From contig JAPPKS010000017.1 of NCBI GenBank assembly GCA_028819845.1, positions 284,686 through 348,685 of the forward strand: a DNA stretch of 64,000 bases, read 5' to 3'. Both the position numbers and the translations under genes were made by a program. The notes beneath the pieces were generated by a model. That model made no database searches. It was given only the letters and a program-made list of their open reading frames with translations, and was not told the origin of the DNA. Below, one piece after another: positions 25,797-35,121 of this stretch; position 1 is the first letter of the stretch; every line of letters starts with the position of its first letter. Source of the DNA: Candidatus Poribacteria bacterium. GTDB lineage: Bacteria > Poribacteria > WGA-4E > PCPOR2b.

Positions 25797-28013
25797 GTGA
25801 AAAAATCCACAATTTTCAAGCTTAACTATTTCTTCGTTGCCGCGCTATGTGTACCATTCAGCTACGCCCAAGATTCTCTTCAATGGCATCTACCCGAAAT
25901 CGCCAAAGCGCGGCTCGGTAGAGGTTCGATAGGCGAAATACAGTATTCACCAGACGGCAAACGACTTGCAGTTTCCAGCAGCATCGGAATATGGCTTTAC
26001 GATGCAGAAACCCATAAAGAAGCCGCATTCCTTACCGGGGATACCGGAGAAATTAGCGGTTTTTCGTTCAGTCCCGACGGGGGTACAATTGCCAGTGCCA
26101 GTGACGGTGTGGACATCCTCAGTATGTGGGATGTGGAAACGGGAAATCGCCTTAGAACCCTGAACGGTTACGGGGATTGGGTGATTAACGTTTCGTTCAG
26201 TCCCAACGGCGATACTTTAGCAGGAGGGACTTACGACAATACCATCCATTTGTGGGACTCGGAAACGGGAAAGAGTCTGCATACGCTCCGCGGGCATACA
26301 GACAACGTCATTATCGTCTCGTACAGTCCCGATGGCGGCACCATCGCAAGCGGGAGTAGAGATACCACAATCCGCCTATGGGACACGTCTACGGGAAAAC
26401 ACCTGCTAACGCTAGACGATCACACGAATCCGGTACACAGTGTTTCGTTCAGTCCCGACGGTGATACGATTGTTAGCGGTAGTGACGATAATTCCATCCT
26501 ACTGTGGGACGCGAACACGGGAAAACGGATGCGAACACTAAGCGGTCATACGCACTCGGTCAATAGTGTCTTGTTCAGCCCCGACGGCGGCACCATTGCG
26601 AGCGGAAGCTGGGACGATTCAATCCGCCTGTGGGACACAATAACAGGCGAACACCTGCAAACGCTAAACGGACACACGGATTGGGTTGGCACTGTTGCGT
26701 ACAGTCCCGATGGACGCACACTCGCAAGCGGGAGTTGGGACGGTACCGTCCGCGTGTGGGATGCCGCTACTGGCAAACACTTAGGAACGCTGACAGGGTA
26801 TACGGGCTCGGTCAGAAGTGTCGCATTTAGTCCAGACGGCGGAACGGTTGCCAGCGGCAGCTGGGGGGACGAAACTGTTCGCCTATGGGACGCCGATACC
26901 GGTGAGCACTTGCACACACTTACCGGGCATGAGAAGCACGTCACGAATGTCGTGTTCAGTCCGGATGGACGCCGCATCGCAAGCGGAAGTCGCGACCTAA
27001 CCATTCGTCTGTGGGACACGGCTACTGGCGAACACATTCGGACGCTCATCGGGCACACGGATTCGATTTATGGCGTGGCGTTCACCCCCGATGGGCGTCA
27101 CATTGCCGGCGGGAGTTTGGACAATACCGTCCGTATTTGGGATGCCGATACCGGTGAACTCTTACGAACGCGAAGGAGCGTACATACCCCTAGGTTTGGG
27201 GTTTCAAGCCTTGCGTACAGCCCCGACGGCAAAATCCTCGCCAGTGGGGGAAAAACCACTATCGTACTATGGGACGTCGATAACGGTGAAAGGCTGCGCG
27301 TCCTTAAAGGACACACGCTATCCATCCAGAGCATTGCGTTCAGTCCAGATGGCAGTACGCTTGCAAGCGGCGGTTGGGATAGATCCATCCGCTTGTGGAA
27401 CGTCGATACCGGCAAACACCTTCGGACGATTACTTGGCATGGCGGATGGATCAATAGCGTTGATTTCAGCCCTGATGGCGGCACCCTCGTGAGCGCGAAT
27501 GCAGATCGGAGAATCCGCCTCTGGGATGTTGATACTGGCAAACACCTGCAAACGCTTACCGGCCATACGGCTGATGTCTATAGCGTTACATTCGGTCCCG
27601 AGGGACGCACCCTCGCCAGCGGGAGTTGGGACGGCACCGTGTTGTTATGGGATCTTCGCACTTCAATCGGAGTTGGGGTCGAACCGAGGGAAGATCACTT
27701 GACGACTCTTGGCGACATCAAACGCACTGCGTTGCTGCAGAATTATCCAAATCCGTTCAACCCCGAAACTTGGATACCGTATCAGTTGGCAGACGATGCG
27801 CTCGTGACTTTGAACATCTACGACCAGAGCGGCCGTATCGTACGCAGGTTGGACATTGGACATCAAAAACCGGGGGTCTACCAAGACAAAGAGAACGCCG
27901 CGTATTGGGACGGGCGCAACCAGAACGGAGAACACGTCACAAGCGGCGCGTATTACTATCAACTCCGCGCGGGTGATTACGCTTCTCTTAGGCGGATGGC
28001 GATTGTTAAGTAA
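25797..28013 (+). CDS. Exported 14-blade WD40 protein 3 with FlgD-like C-terminus (GTG start)
   Basis: 738 aa. GTG start behind GGAGGAGG. Signal peptide to about 24 (SYAQ), fourteen WD40 repeats, the linker VEPREDHLTTLGDIK, and a FlgD-like domain starting YPNPFNPETWIPYQL and ending SLRRMAIVK. It lies 110 bases after protein 2. Blades 2 and 8 each have one extra residue relative to the consensus repeat. Presumed extracellular or periplasmic ligand binding, as for its neighbours. Confidence 0.92.
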   Translation: MKKSTIFKLNYFFVAALCVPFSYAQDSLQWHLPEIAKARLGRGSIGEIQYSPDGKRLAVSSSIGIWLYDAETHKEAAFLTGDTGEISGFSFSPDGGTIASASDGVDILSMWDVETGNRLRTLNGYGDWVINVSFSPNGDTLAGGTYDNTIHLWDSETGKSLHTLRGHTDNVIIVSYSPDGGTIASGSRDTTIRLWDTSTGKHLLTLDDHTNPVHSVSFSPDGDTIVSGSDDNSILLWDANTGKRMRTLSGHTHSVNSVLFSPDGGTIASGSWDDSIRLWDTITGEHLQTLNGHTDWVGTVAYSPDGRTLASGSWDGTVRVWDAATGKHLGTLTGYTGSVRSVAFSPDGGTVASGSWGDETVRLWDADTGEHLHTLTGHEKHVTNVVFSPDGRRIASGSRDLTIRLWDTATGEHIRTLIGHTDSIYGVAFTPDGRHIAGGSLDNTVRIWDADTGELLRTRRSVHTPRFGVSSLAYSPDGKILASGGKTTIVLWDVDNGERLRVLKGHTLSIQSIAFSPDGSTLASGGWDRSIRLWNVDTGKHLRTITWHGGWINSVDFSPDGGTLVSANADRRIRLWDVDTGKHLQTLTGHTADVYSVTFGPEGRTLASGSWDGTVLLWDLRTSIGVGVEPREDHLTTLGDIKRTALLQNYPNPFNPETWIPYQLADDALVTLNIYDQSGRIVRRLDIGHQKPGVYQDKENAAYWDGRNQNGEHVTSGAYYYQLRAGDYASLRRMAIVK

Positions 28014-28153
28014 CGCCTAACAGAACAGTGCGAAGCGCGGTTATTCTTCAAAGGATTCGTTCAATCTGCGCAGCTTGGTGCGAAACCCAACACTCTAGAT
28101 GACGGAATTCAAACTGTTGCGCGCCTTGATACATCAGGTTTTTCGCGTCAAAG

Positions 28154-28194
28154 TTGAAGTAAATCATCTAATGGTGTATAATTTACATGTAAAT
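28154..28194 (+). promoter_or_regulatory. Promoter with overlapping operator palindrome before WD40 gene 4
   Basis: TTGAAG (28154-28159), 17 bases, TATAAT (28177-28182). The -10 runs straight into the perfect 14-bp palindrome ATTTACATGTAAAT (28181-28194) at the expected transcription start, which looks like a repressor site. The leader to the ATG at 28483 would be about 290 nt. The rest of the 28014-28482 gap shows nothing else recognisable. Confidence 0.6.
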
Positions 28195-28482
28195 GGTCCT
28201 ATCGTGCCAAATACAGGTTTGCATGAATGCCTTCGTTGTAATGGAACTAGTGCGGGGAGTCGGATATTCCAATTGAACATCTCACAACTCGCGGGCAAAT
28301 CGCTTGAAGATTATAATTTCTTCTTGTATTGGTTCAGAATCAAAATTCTGAAATGAATAGTCGAGAACTCCAAACGTTCATGTAATTTTTTCTTCTTCAG
28401 CCAGGCTTTAAATCAAGGGACGTACGCCAAAAGTAGAAATCGCGGAGATGCACCCGCGAACTCAACAAGGAGGAAAATTTCA

Positions 28483-30669
28483 ATGAAGAAGGCATTGGTT
28501 TTCAAATTCAGCTTGTTATTCGTTGCCGCGCTGTGTTTACCGCAAAGCTATGCCCAGCATTCTCTGCAATGGGGGCTGCCCGAAGGCGCCAAATTGCGCA
28601 TTGGGCAAGGCCGGATTCACGAAATTGCGTATACGCCCGATGGTACCGGACTCGCGCTCGCCAGTGGAATCGGTGTTTGGCTTTACGATACGGCCACCCA
28701 TAAGGAAACCGACCTGTTTGTCGGGAATACGGACGTCGACAGCATTGCGATTAGCCCCGATGGCAGCACAATCGCCGGGGCAAGTTGGAACGATGACATT
28801 TGATTGTGGGATGCCGCAACGGGAAAACATCTGCAAACGATTAAAGGGTCGGGCGCAGCCAACAGCCTTGCGTACAGCCCCGATGGACGCACCATCGCAA
28901 GCGAAACTGGGAATCGAGATATTGAACTTTGGGATGCAGAAACGGGAAGACACCTTCGCACGCTCAACGGGTACGGGAGCTGGGTCAACGGCTTAGCGTT
29001 CAGCCCGGATAACGGCATTATCGCTAGCGCAGGCGCAGACCGAACCATCGGCCTGTGGGACGCCGATACTGGAGACCTCATAAGCACGTTGGAGGGGCAT
29101 ACGGCGTACGTGTATAGCGTTGCGTTCAGTCCGGACGGCAGCATCCTCGCAAGCGGCAGCAATGACAAAACTGTCCGTTTATGGGATGCATCAACCGGAC
29201 AACATCTGCGTACACTTTCCGCTTCGGGTTCGGTCGATACAGTCGCATTCAGTCCGGATGGGAGCATCCTTGCTAGCGCGGAAGGGCAAGTTGTCCGATT
29301 GTGGAACTCCGCAACCGGAGAAGAGTTGCGGTCCCTTAACGAATCGTATTGGTGCGATACCGTTACATTTAGTCCCGACGGACGCACGATTGCCGGTTTG
29401 AGCCATGACCAGACTGTCCGGCTGTGGGACACCGAATCGGGTAAACTGCTTCGCACTATCACCGGACACTACCCCCAAGTTCACAGCGTCGCGTTCAGCC
29501 CGGACGGCGGCACAGTCGCAAGTGCGAGTGGTGACGCTGTCCGGCTTTGGGACTCCGAAACGGGAGAACTCAGGCGCTCGTTTGGCAATTTCTATGGTAG
29601 CAGCAGCGTTGCGTACAGCCCCGACGGCGAAACCATTGCCATCGAGAGTTGGGGCAACACGGTCCGTGTGCGGGACGCCGATACCGGAGAAGAGCAGCTA
29701 AAGCTTGAGGGTCATACGGCTCCGATTAAAGACGTTGCGTTCAGTCCGGACAGCAGTATTATCGCAAGCGCGAGTTGGGACAACACCGTACGTTTGTGGG
29801 ACGCCGATGCTGGCAACGCTAGGCATACACTCACCGTGGATATGCACGATCTGAATAGCGTGGCGTTCAGTCCGGACGGAGGAACGCTGGCAAGCGCGGG
29901 TTGGGAGGCGCTTATTCTGTGGGACGTAGATACAGGCGAACAACTGCGAAAACTGCATGAGCATAAAGGCCCTTTCTATAGCGTTGCGTTCAGCCCAGGA
30001 GGCAGCACCCTCGCAAGCGGGGGCGGGGGGACAATTTTATTGTGGAATGTTGATAAGGGAGAACTGCTGCGAACCCTTAATATTCCGATTGGGTATTCCG
30101 TCAATAGCCTCGCGTTCAGTCCCGACGGACGCACACTCGCCAGTGGAGGTTTCGACGGTACGGTTCGTCTCTGGGACACCGATTCGTGGGAACTCCTGGC
30201 TTCGCTCCAGGGGCATTCCTTGTGGGTGCATAGCCTTGCATTCAGCCCTGACGGAGGCACCCTGGCTAGCTCGGGTTACGATGGAATCGTGTTGCTTTGG
30301 GAACTTGACGCTTATACCGGCATTGGGGTCGGCGTGGAACCGTTGGGAAATTTCTTGACTACGTTGGGCGACATTAAACGGACAGTGTTGCTTCAAAATT
30401 ACCCGAATCCGTTCAACCCTGAAACCTGGATACCGTATCAGTTGGCAAACGATGCACTCGTGACCTTAAACATCTACGACCAGAGCGGCCAAATCGTGCG
30501 AACACTGGACATGGGACGTCAAAAGTCCGGCGTCTACCGAGACAAAACGAACGCAGCGTATTGGGACGGGCGGAACCAAAACGGCGAACGCGTCACAAGC
30601 GGTACCTATTTCTATCAATTCCGCGCAGGTGATTACAACGCGTTACGTCGGATGGTGATAGTGAAGTAG
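28483..30669 (+). pseudogene. WD40 protein 4, interrupted by one in-frame TGA
   Basis: The reading frame of a 728-residue, 14-blade paralogue of WD40 proteins 1-3: SD GGAGG, ATG 28483, signal peptide, WD40 repeats, VEPLGNFLTTLGDIK and the FlgD-like domain. It is complete except for TGA at 28801-28803 in blade 2. The context is DDI-stop-LWDA where the paralogues have IRLWDA; CGA to TGA is a single C-to-T change. After the stop the frame stays open for 621 codons. Only a 106-aa fragment would be made unless there is read-through or a restart at TTG 28804. UGA is a normal stop in neighbouring genes, so recoding is unlikely. A sequencing error is also possible. Confidence 0.85.
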
Positions 30670-30765
30670 CACCGCACAATTGCGGAGCGAATCCGAGTTT
30701 CGCCGCGCCCGCCTCCACTGCGGCGATATTGCATTGAAGCAAGGAAGGGAGAAATTCTCTAACAG

Positions 30766-31701
30766 ATGAAACAATCGCTCTTGTTTTTTTTGCTGACAGC
30801 GCTCATGCTAACCGTAGGATTAATCTCATTTAACAGTCTGCAAGCGGGGGAAGCGGGGCATTCAACGCCAACGCACGGTGGAGTTGACACACATGAAGAT
30901 TCTCCTTTCCGTGAAAAGTGCTACACATGCCATGGAAGCGAAGCTGCTTACGCTGAATGGAAGATGGCTGGACACGCGAAGGCGTTAATCAACCTCGATC
31001 ACGGCGACCATCCCGTACGCGTCTCCTGTCTTAGCTGTCATTCGGCTGGCTACGAAATACATTCCAGAATCGGCAGATCGAAAGACCATCCTTACAATTT
31101 AGAGACTGCTGTGAACGCTGTCAGTTGTTCGTCGTGCCATTTGCATAGCAGTACCCGCGAGCATCTGTTGGTGAAGTCGACTCGGAAACTCTGTGTTTCC
31201 TGCCACAAAATGGATTGCGGCTGCGCCGGAGATGGGATCATCCACAAATCTCAAACAGAGATGTTCTTAGGCCGCGACGGGAAGGGCGTCAGGCGGAAAC
31301 CTTCTCCACACGTTAGAGTGATGAAGAAGCGATGCGTACACTGCCACATGGCGAAAAAGGAATCGAAAGAGGAGATTGCGCAACGAGGCGGGCACACGTT
31401 TATCGCAGACTTTTCAATCTGCGGAGATTGCCACGATGACATGGAAGCTAGGCTAAAAAGGTATCGTGAGGAGATTGGCGGCAAAATGGGCGCGGTAAAG
31501 GCTATGCTAGACGGTGCGGCCGATCCAAACAGCGAAGCGTACAAAGCGGCAAAGTGGAACTATGACATGGTTAAAGGCGACAGCGGTTATGGCCTCCACA
31601 ATATCCCGTACGCAAGGATGCTGCTTGATTACAGTCTCTCTTTGAAATCGACGCTCGTGGAATCAGAATCCGGGAAGGAAGCAGCCTCCGGCGAGGAGTA
31701 A
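30766..31701 (+). CDS. Exported hexahaem cytochrome c
   Basis: 311 aa with a signal peptide (about 1-27). Six CxxCH haem-attachment motifs: CYTCH, CLSCH, CSSCH, CVSCH, CVHCH and CGDCH, with extra His residues for bis-His ligation. This indicates periplasmic or surface electron transfer of the multihaem type related to nitrate/nitrite or DmsE-like families; the partner is unknown. The C-terminal 90 residues are helical and haem-free. No cytochrome maturation or quinol oxidase genes are near. It follows the WD40 cluster by 96 bases. Confidence 0.92.
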   Translation: MKQSLLFFLLTALMLTVGLISFNSLQAGEAGHSTPTHGGVDTHEDSPFREKCYTCHGSEAAYAEWKMAGHAKALINLDHGDHPVRVSCLSCHSAGYEIHSRIGRSKDHPYNLETAVNAVSCSSCHLHSSTREHLLVKSTRKLCVSCHKMDCGCAGDGIIHKSQTEMFLGRDGKGVRRKPSPHVRVMKKRCVHCHMAKKESKEEIAQRGGHTFIADFSICGDCHDDMEARLKRYREEIGGKMGAVKAMLDGAADPNSEAYKAAKWNYDMVKGDSGYGLHNIPYARMLLDYSLSLKSTLVESESGKEAASGEE

Positions 31702-31764
31702 TACCGTCCAATATTGAGTTTCAATTCTTTGCATAGAGTAGACATCTTTCTACGCGTATGCCAC

Positions 31765-32050
31765 CACCCCCGTAGCCGGGTCATCCTGCCACGCACAAAG
31801 TAGTAGGCACACTCCGTGTGCCGTAATCTCATCCGAAATCCCGCTACCTACTCACCGTAAACGCGCCGCCGACGACCGTTTCTTCCTCCCACGTAGCCGG
31901 GGAATCTTGACACGCGTACACCTCCACACCCTGTAGGGGCAACCCTTGTGGTTGCCCAATTCGATCCGCCAGTTGCCGCAGCCCCAGACCGAATCAAGCG
32001 AGCGAATAGCGAGTGCGATAGAGATTTTCAGGTATAAAAAATCATAGCAA
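31765..32050. repeat. Mosaic of decayed hairpin repeats, including a MITE relic
   Basis: The gap after the cytochrome gene is built of repeat pieces. GTAGCCGGGTCATCCTGCC (about 31772) and GTAGCCGGGGAATCTTGAC (about 31893) are decayed versions of the array hairpin. GGCACA-CTCCG-TGTGCC (31806-31822) and GGGCAACC-CTTGT-GGTTGCCC (31937-31957) are intact hairpins of other families. Positions 31990-32050 match the MITE body (AATCAAGCGAGCGAATAGCG, CATAGCAAC) but without the SD or start of the micro-ORF. Confidence 0.7.
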
Positions 32051-32110
32051 CATTGCGTGGATTACGAAAAGATGTCAATTTTTAATTTCGCCGTTTCCGC
32101 AAATCCTCCA

Positions 32111-34039
32111 CTAAACCCAAATCTGATACATCTGCCGCTTTAAAACCCACCCGATGATGCCCCATAGGCACGCCATGGAATAATCTCCGAGAATTAAACC
32201 CGCAAAAAACGGAATCGCCCGGCGGTAGGCTTGCAGCCCGCCATAGCGTAGAATGCCCAGCTTGAGCGCCCAACAGAGAAGCATGGGAAACCAGATGAAG
32301 GAGAGGTCCCCCCACCTGCCTGTTCCAATTACATACCCAATCGGGTGGAAGGGCCACCATAGAAAACGCAGTTTCAACGCTGATAGAATAAGGGTGACGC
32401 CGAAGCCGGTGCCCATGGCGATTATTGCGGGATAGTTATATTCTGTCGGCGAATTTAGCCAGCGCTGCAGGCGATTGAAACATTCCCAAGCAATTCCCCC
32501 ACCAGCCAGACCGGCGCCGCGCTCATACGCGTGGGAAAAATAGACCGTCCACGTAGTAACGATGCTCACCGCCAGTGCAGCGAGCATGACAACGGTGAGT
32601 TTTCGACTGTTTAACTGTGCTTGTTCGCTTATTCGAAAGGCTTCAAGCTGGTTAGGCATCGGGTGCGACGTATTGACTCGGTTTAGCCAGTATAGGAACG
32701 ACATAAGCGTTAGATTCTTGGCGCCGATTGTACGAGTCCCCAGCGCAGAAACCATCGTTGTTGCCGGATCCTTGAAAATGACCTCGTGCATCGGCGGGCC
32801 AAGGCCGGCTCTGACCTTTGTCAGGCTGATTGCCATCAAGAAGTAGATTCCGATGAACAGAAGAAAAACCCATAGCGAAAACCCCGCTTTAATCGCGAAA
32901 ATTATCAGGAAAATCATACCCCCGATGATTCCCCATATCGCCCATTTATATGCCATGGGTTCCTTCGAGTCGTCTAGATGCCCTTTCCCTCTACCGGCTG
33001 CGGCGAACACCTGTTTCAAGTGTCTTCGCCCCACCCACAAGGCGAGAAGGCCTAACCCGATCCACGCCCCTTCCGACTGTTCGTCGAGATAAAGATCTAT
33101 TTGCAGCCCCAAAGCGCTTCTGAGCACTAGGACCGCTTTTCCAAAGAAAAAGAAAAAAAGCGACGAAAACGCCAAGTCCAAGGGCATAAAGAAGGAGAGG
33201 CCGATAGCAAACGGGTGAAGTGCAATCAGCATTGTTCCGACCGCATTCCATGGGCGTTCGAGGAAAAGGTGTGTGATTCGGTTGTCTAGCGCTCGGATGG
33301 GCAGCGAGGGAAGCGCCGGATATAGATGGCTAAGACCGTTGAGCAACCCGCCGCCTGCAGCGATACCGAACCCTATCCACATCAACTTGTTCGCAAAAAA
33401 GCGAGATGGGTTTTTGCCCATTTCCAGCGGCAGCCACGTAATTGGATATGTCAGTCGTTCATAGTCCGTGAACTGTTTTCTCAGTATGGTGTTCATACAC
33501 ATCAATACAAAAAATAGAACCAGCATAAAAACAGACCATGTCAGCAGCGGGACTATCCAACTGTTAAAGACTTGTGACATCCAAAACGACGAATCGCCCT
33601 CATAAAACCCGCGCAACACCTGCGGATTTTTTACCGTCATCCAGTCGGGAACGTGCCCAAGGAATAAGTTTGACCAGTCATTTTCTGAGGAGGCAAACCA
33701 AAACGGATGAGGCAGCATATAAGCCAGATAGCTCAGGTGCGGCGCCCCGCCTACAGTGGAGACCATAATTAGCATGATGTAAATCGCTAACGCCTCCGAG
33801 CCATGCAGGGCGAAGTGAGGGTGCATACGTGCCAGGAGTGGGTTAAGCAGAAGAATAACTAGCAGGGTAAAGACGGTGTTGGAGAAGAGCGACATGTAAC
33901 TGTGGAGGATGCCGCCGTAGAAGGGGATGAAGAGATTGATCCAGTAGGAGTTGATGATAACGAGTATCAGCCCGATGAATATTACACGGTATGTAAGGCC
34001 GCTTGCGCTTTTCGTCTCGAACTCATGAGCGTTATTCAT
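32111..34039 (-). CDS. Polytopic membrane protein (DUF6785/OPT-like)
   Basis: 642 aa with a dozen or more hydrophobic segments and short loops, so an integral inner-membrane protein, most likely a transporter. It resembles the large uncharacterised DUF6784/DUF6785 membrane proteins that may be related to oligopeptide (OPT) transporters; this is from memory and not certain. The ATG at 34039 has AAGGTGA upstream. The substrate is unknown. The next gene upstream on this strand encodes a hydroxyacid dehydrogenase. Confidence 0.7.
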   Translation of the reverse strand: MNNAHEFETKSASGLTYRVIFIGLILVIINSYWINLFIPFYGGILHSYMSLFSNTVFTLLVILLLNPLLARMHPHFALHGSEALAIYIMLIMVSTVGGAPHLSYLAYMLPHPFWFASSENDWSNLFLGHVPDWMTVKNPQVLRGFYEGDSSFWMSQVFNSWIVPLLTWSVFMLVLFFVLMCMNTILRKQFTDYERLTYPITWLPLEMGKNPSRFFANKLMWIGFGIAAGGGLLNGLSHLYPALPSLPIRALDNRITHLFLERPWNAVGTMLIALHPFAIGLSFFMPLDLAFSSLFFFFFGKAVLVLRSALGLQIDLYLDEQSEGAWIGLGLLALWVGRRHLKQVFAAAGRGKGHLDDSKEPMAYKWAIWGIIGGMIFLIIFAIKAGFSLWVFLLFIGIYFLMAISLTKVRAGLGPPMHEVIFKDPATTMVSALGTRTIGAKNLTLMSFLYWLNRVNTSHPMPNQLEAFRISEQAQLNSRKLTVVMLAALAVSIVTTWTVYFSHAYERGAGLAGGGIAWECFNRLQRWLNSPTEYNYPAIIAMGTGFGVTLILSALKLRFLWWPFHPIGYVIGTGRWGDLSFIWFPMLLCWALKLGILRYGGLQAYRRAIPFFAGLILGDYSMACLWGIIGWVLKRQMYQIWV

Positions 34040-34105
34040 GTTGTCACCTTAATTTAAGCCATCAATGCGAGTGGGCAACAACAATACGGAATCAACGGGG
34101 CCATT

Positions 34106-35074
34106 CTATCCTAAAACCTCTGGGTTTACAACGTGCCGCGGCGGCTTTCCATCTAATATTGCTGCCATGTCTGTAGCCATGCTCTCGAATATTTTCGTCA
34201 TGGCTTGCGGCGTCAATCCTAGAGCGTGAGGTGACGTAATGCACTGGGGCAATTGAAAAATAGGATGGCTGACGTCCGGCGGTTCAGGTTGGAAAACATC
34301 CAGTCCAACGCCTCCTAATCTGCCTGATTTCAACGATTCATATAATACGTCAAGACTTTCAATTAGTCCGCCCCGCGCCAAATTAACGATGTAAGCGCCC
34401 TGCTTTAAATGTTGCAAACGGTCGCGGTTGATTAGCCCCTGCGTTTCAGGTGTCAAGGCCGCGTGGATAGAGATGAAATCTGAGCGCTGTAACAATGATT
34501 CAAGATTGACCAGTTCTGTTTCTAGCTCGTTCGCCTGTTCGTGTGACACGTAGGGGTCATAGGCTAGAATTGTTACATTAAATGGGCGGATTAACTGTGC
34601 AAGCATCTGTCCGATTCGTCCGAAACCGATGATACCCAACGTGGCGCCGTCCAAATCCCCTGGCTGGTTTCGAAAACGGCTGCTCCAGTTGCCCAGTTTT
34701 AGCTGAGCGTCCCAAAAGACGACCTTCTTACACAAGGTAAAAATAAGTGCCATAGCTGCCTCTGCTATCGCACGGGCGTTAACTCCGGGCGTGTAAACGA
34801 CCGGAATTTTACGTGCCGTGGCTGCATTTATGTCGACGTTGTCATATCCTACGCCGGAGCGGCCGATTACCCTTAGGTCTGTTGCGGCATTTATCACACG
34901 CGCGTTCACGCTTCCTTCCGCTCCCCGTACTACCAGGCCGATGGCGCTGCCAACAAGCGAAAGCAACGCTTCCTCCTCGAATACCGGAGCAATCACGATT
35001 TCGCCGTATGGACGCAATATTTCAACTGCGATATCATCAACGGGGCCTGTACACACTATCTTTGCGTTTTCCAT
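34106..35074 (-). CDS. D-2-hydroxyacid dehydrogenase (SerA-like)
   Basis: 322 aa, NAD-dependent. The Rossmann motif GIIGFGRIGQ lies near residue 150. The catalytic Arg is in NLARGGLI, the Glu in FQPEPPDVSHP and the His in SPHALG. The length and lack of an ACT domain fit phosphoglycerate, glyoxylate or hydroxypyruvate reductase-type enzymes; the substrate cannot be told apart. The start ATG has AAGGGAAA upstream. It is 47 bases downstream of the ABC ATPase gene on the same strand, so probably co-transcribed. Confidence 0.88.
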   Translation of the reverse strand: MENAKIVCTGPVDDIAVEILRPYGEIVIAPVFEEEALLSLVGSAIGLVVRGAEGSVNARVINAATDLRVIGRSGVGYDNVDINAATARKIPVVYTPGVNARAIAEAAMALIFTLCKKVVFWDAQLKLGNWSSRFRNQPGDLDGATLGIIGFGRIGQMLAQLIRPFNVTILAYDPYVSHEQANELETELVNLESLLQRSDFISIHAALTPETQGLINRDRLQHLKQGAYIVNLARGGLIESLDVLYESLKSGRLGGVGLDVFQPEPPDVSHPIFQLPQCITSPHALGLTPQAMTKIFESMATDMAAILDGKPPRHVVNPEVLG

Positions 35075-35121
35075 AGCATATTTCCCTTAAGTTTAATTTA
35101 CGTCATGTGAGTTTTTTGATT

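Noticed and set aside
28099-28356. 85-codon ORF between WD40 genes 3 and 4
   Set aside because: It has no SD, spans the promoter and operator at 28154-28194, and has no recognisable domain.
28801-28803. Stop-codon reassignment of UGA
   Set aside because: UGA terminates the acylphosphatase, a CRTAC1 protein and the YoeB-type toxin normally, so one TGA in a WD40 gene is better explained by mutation or error.
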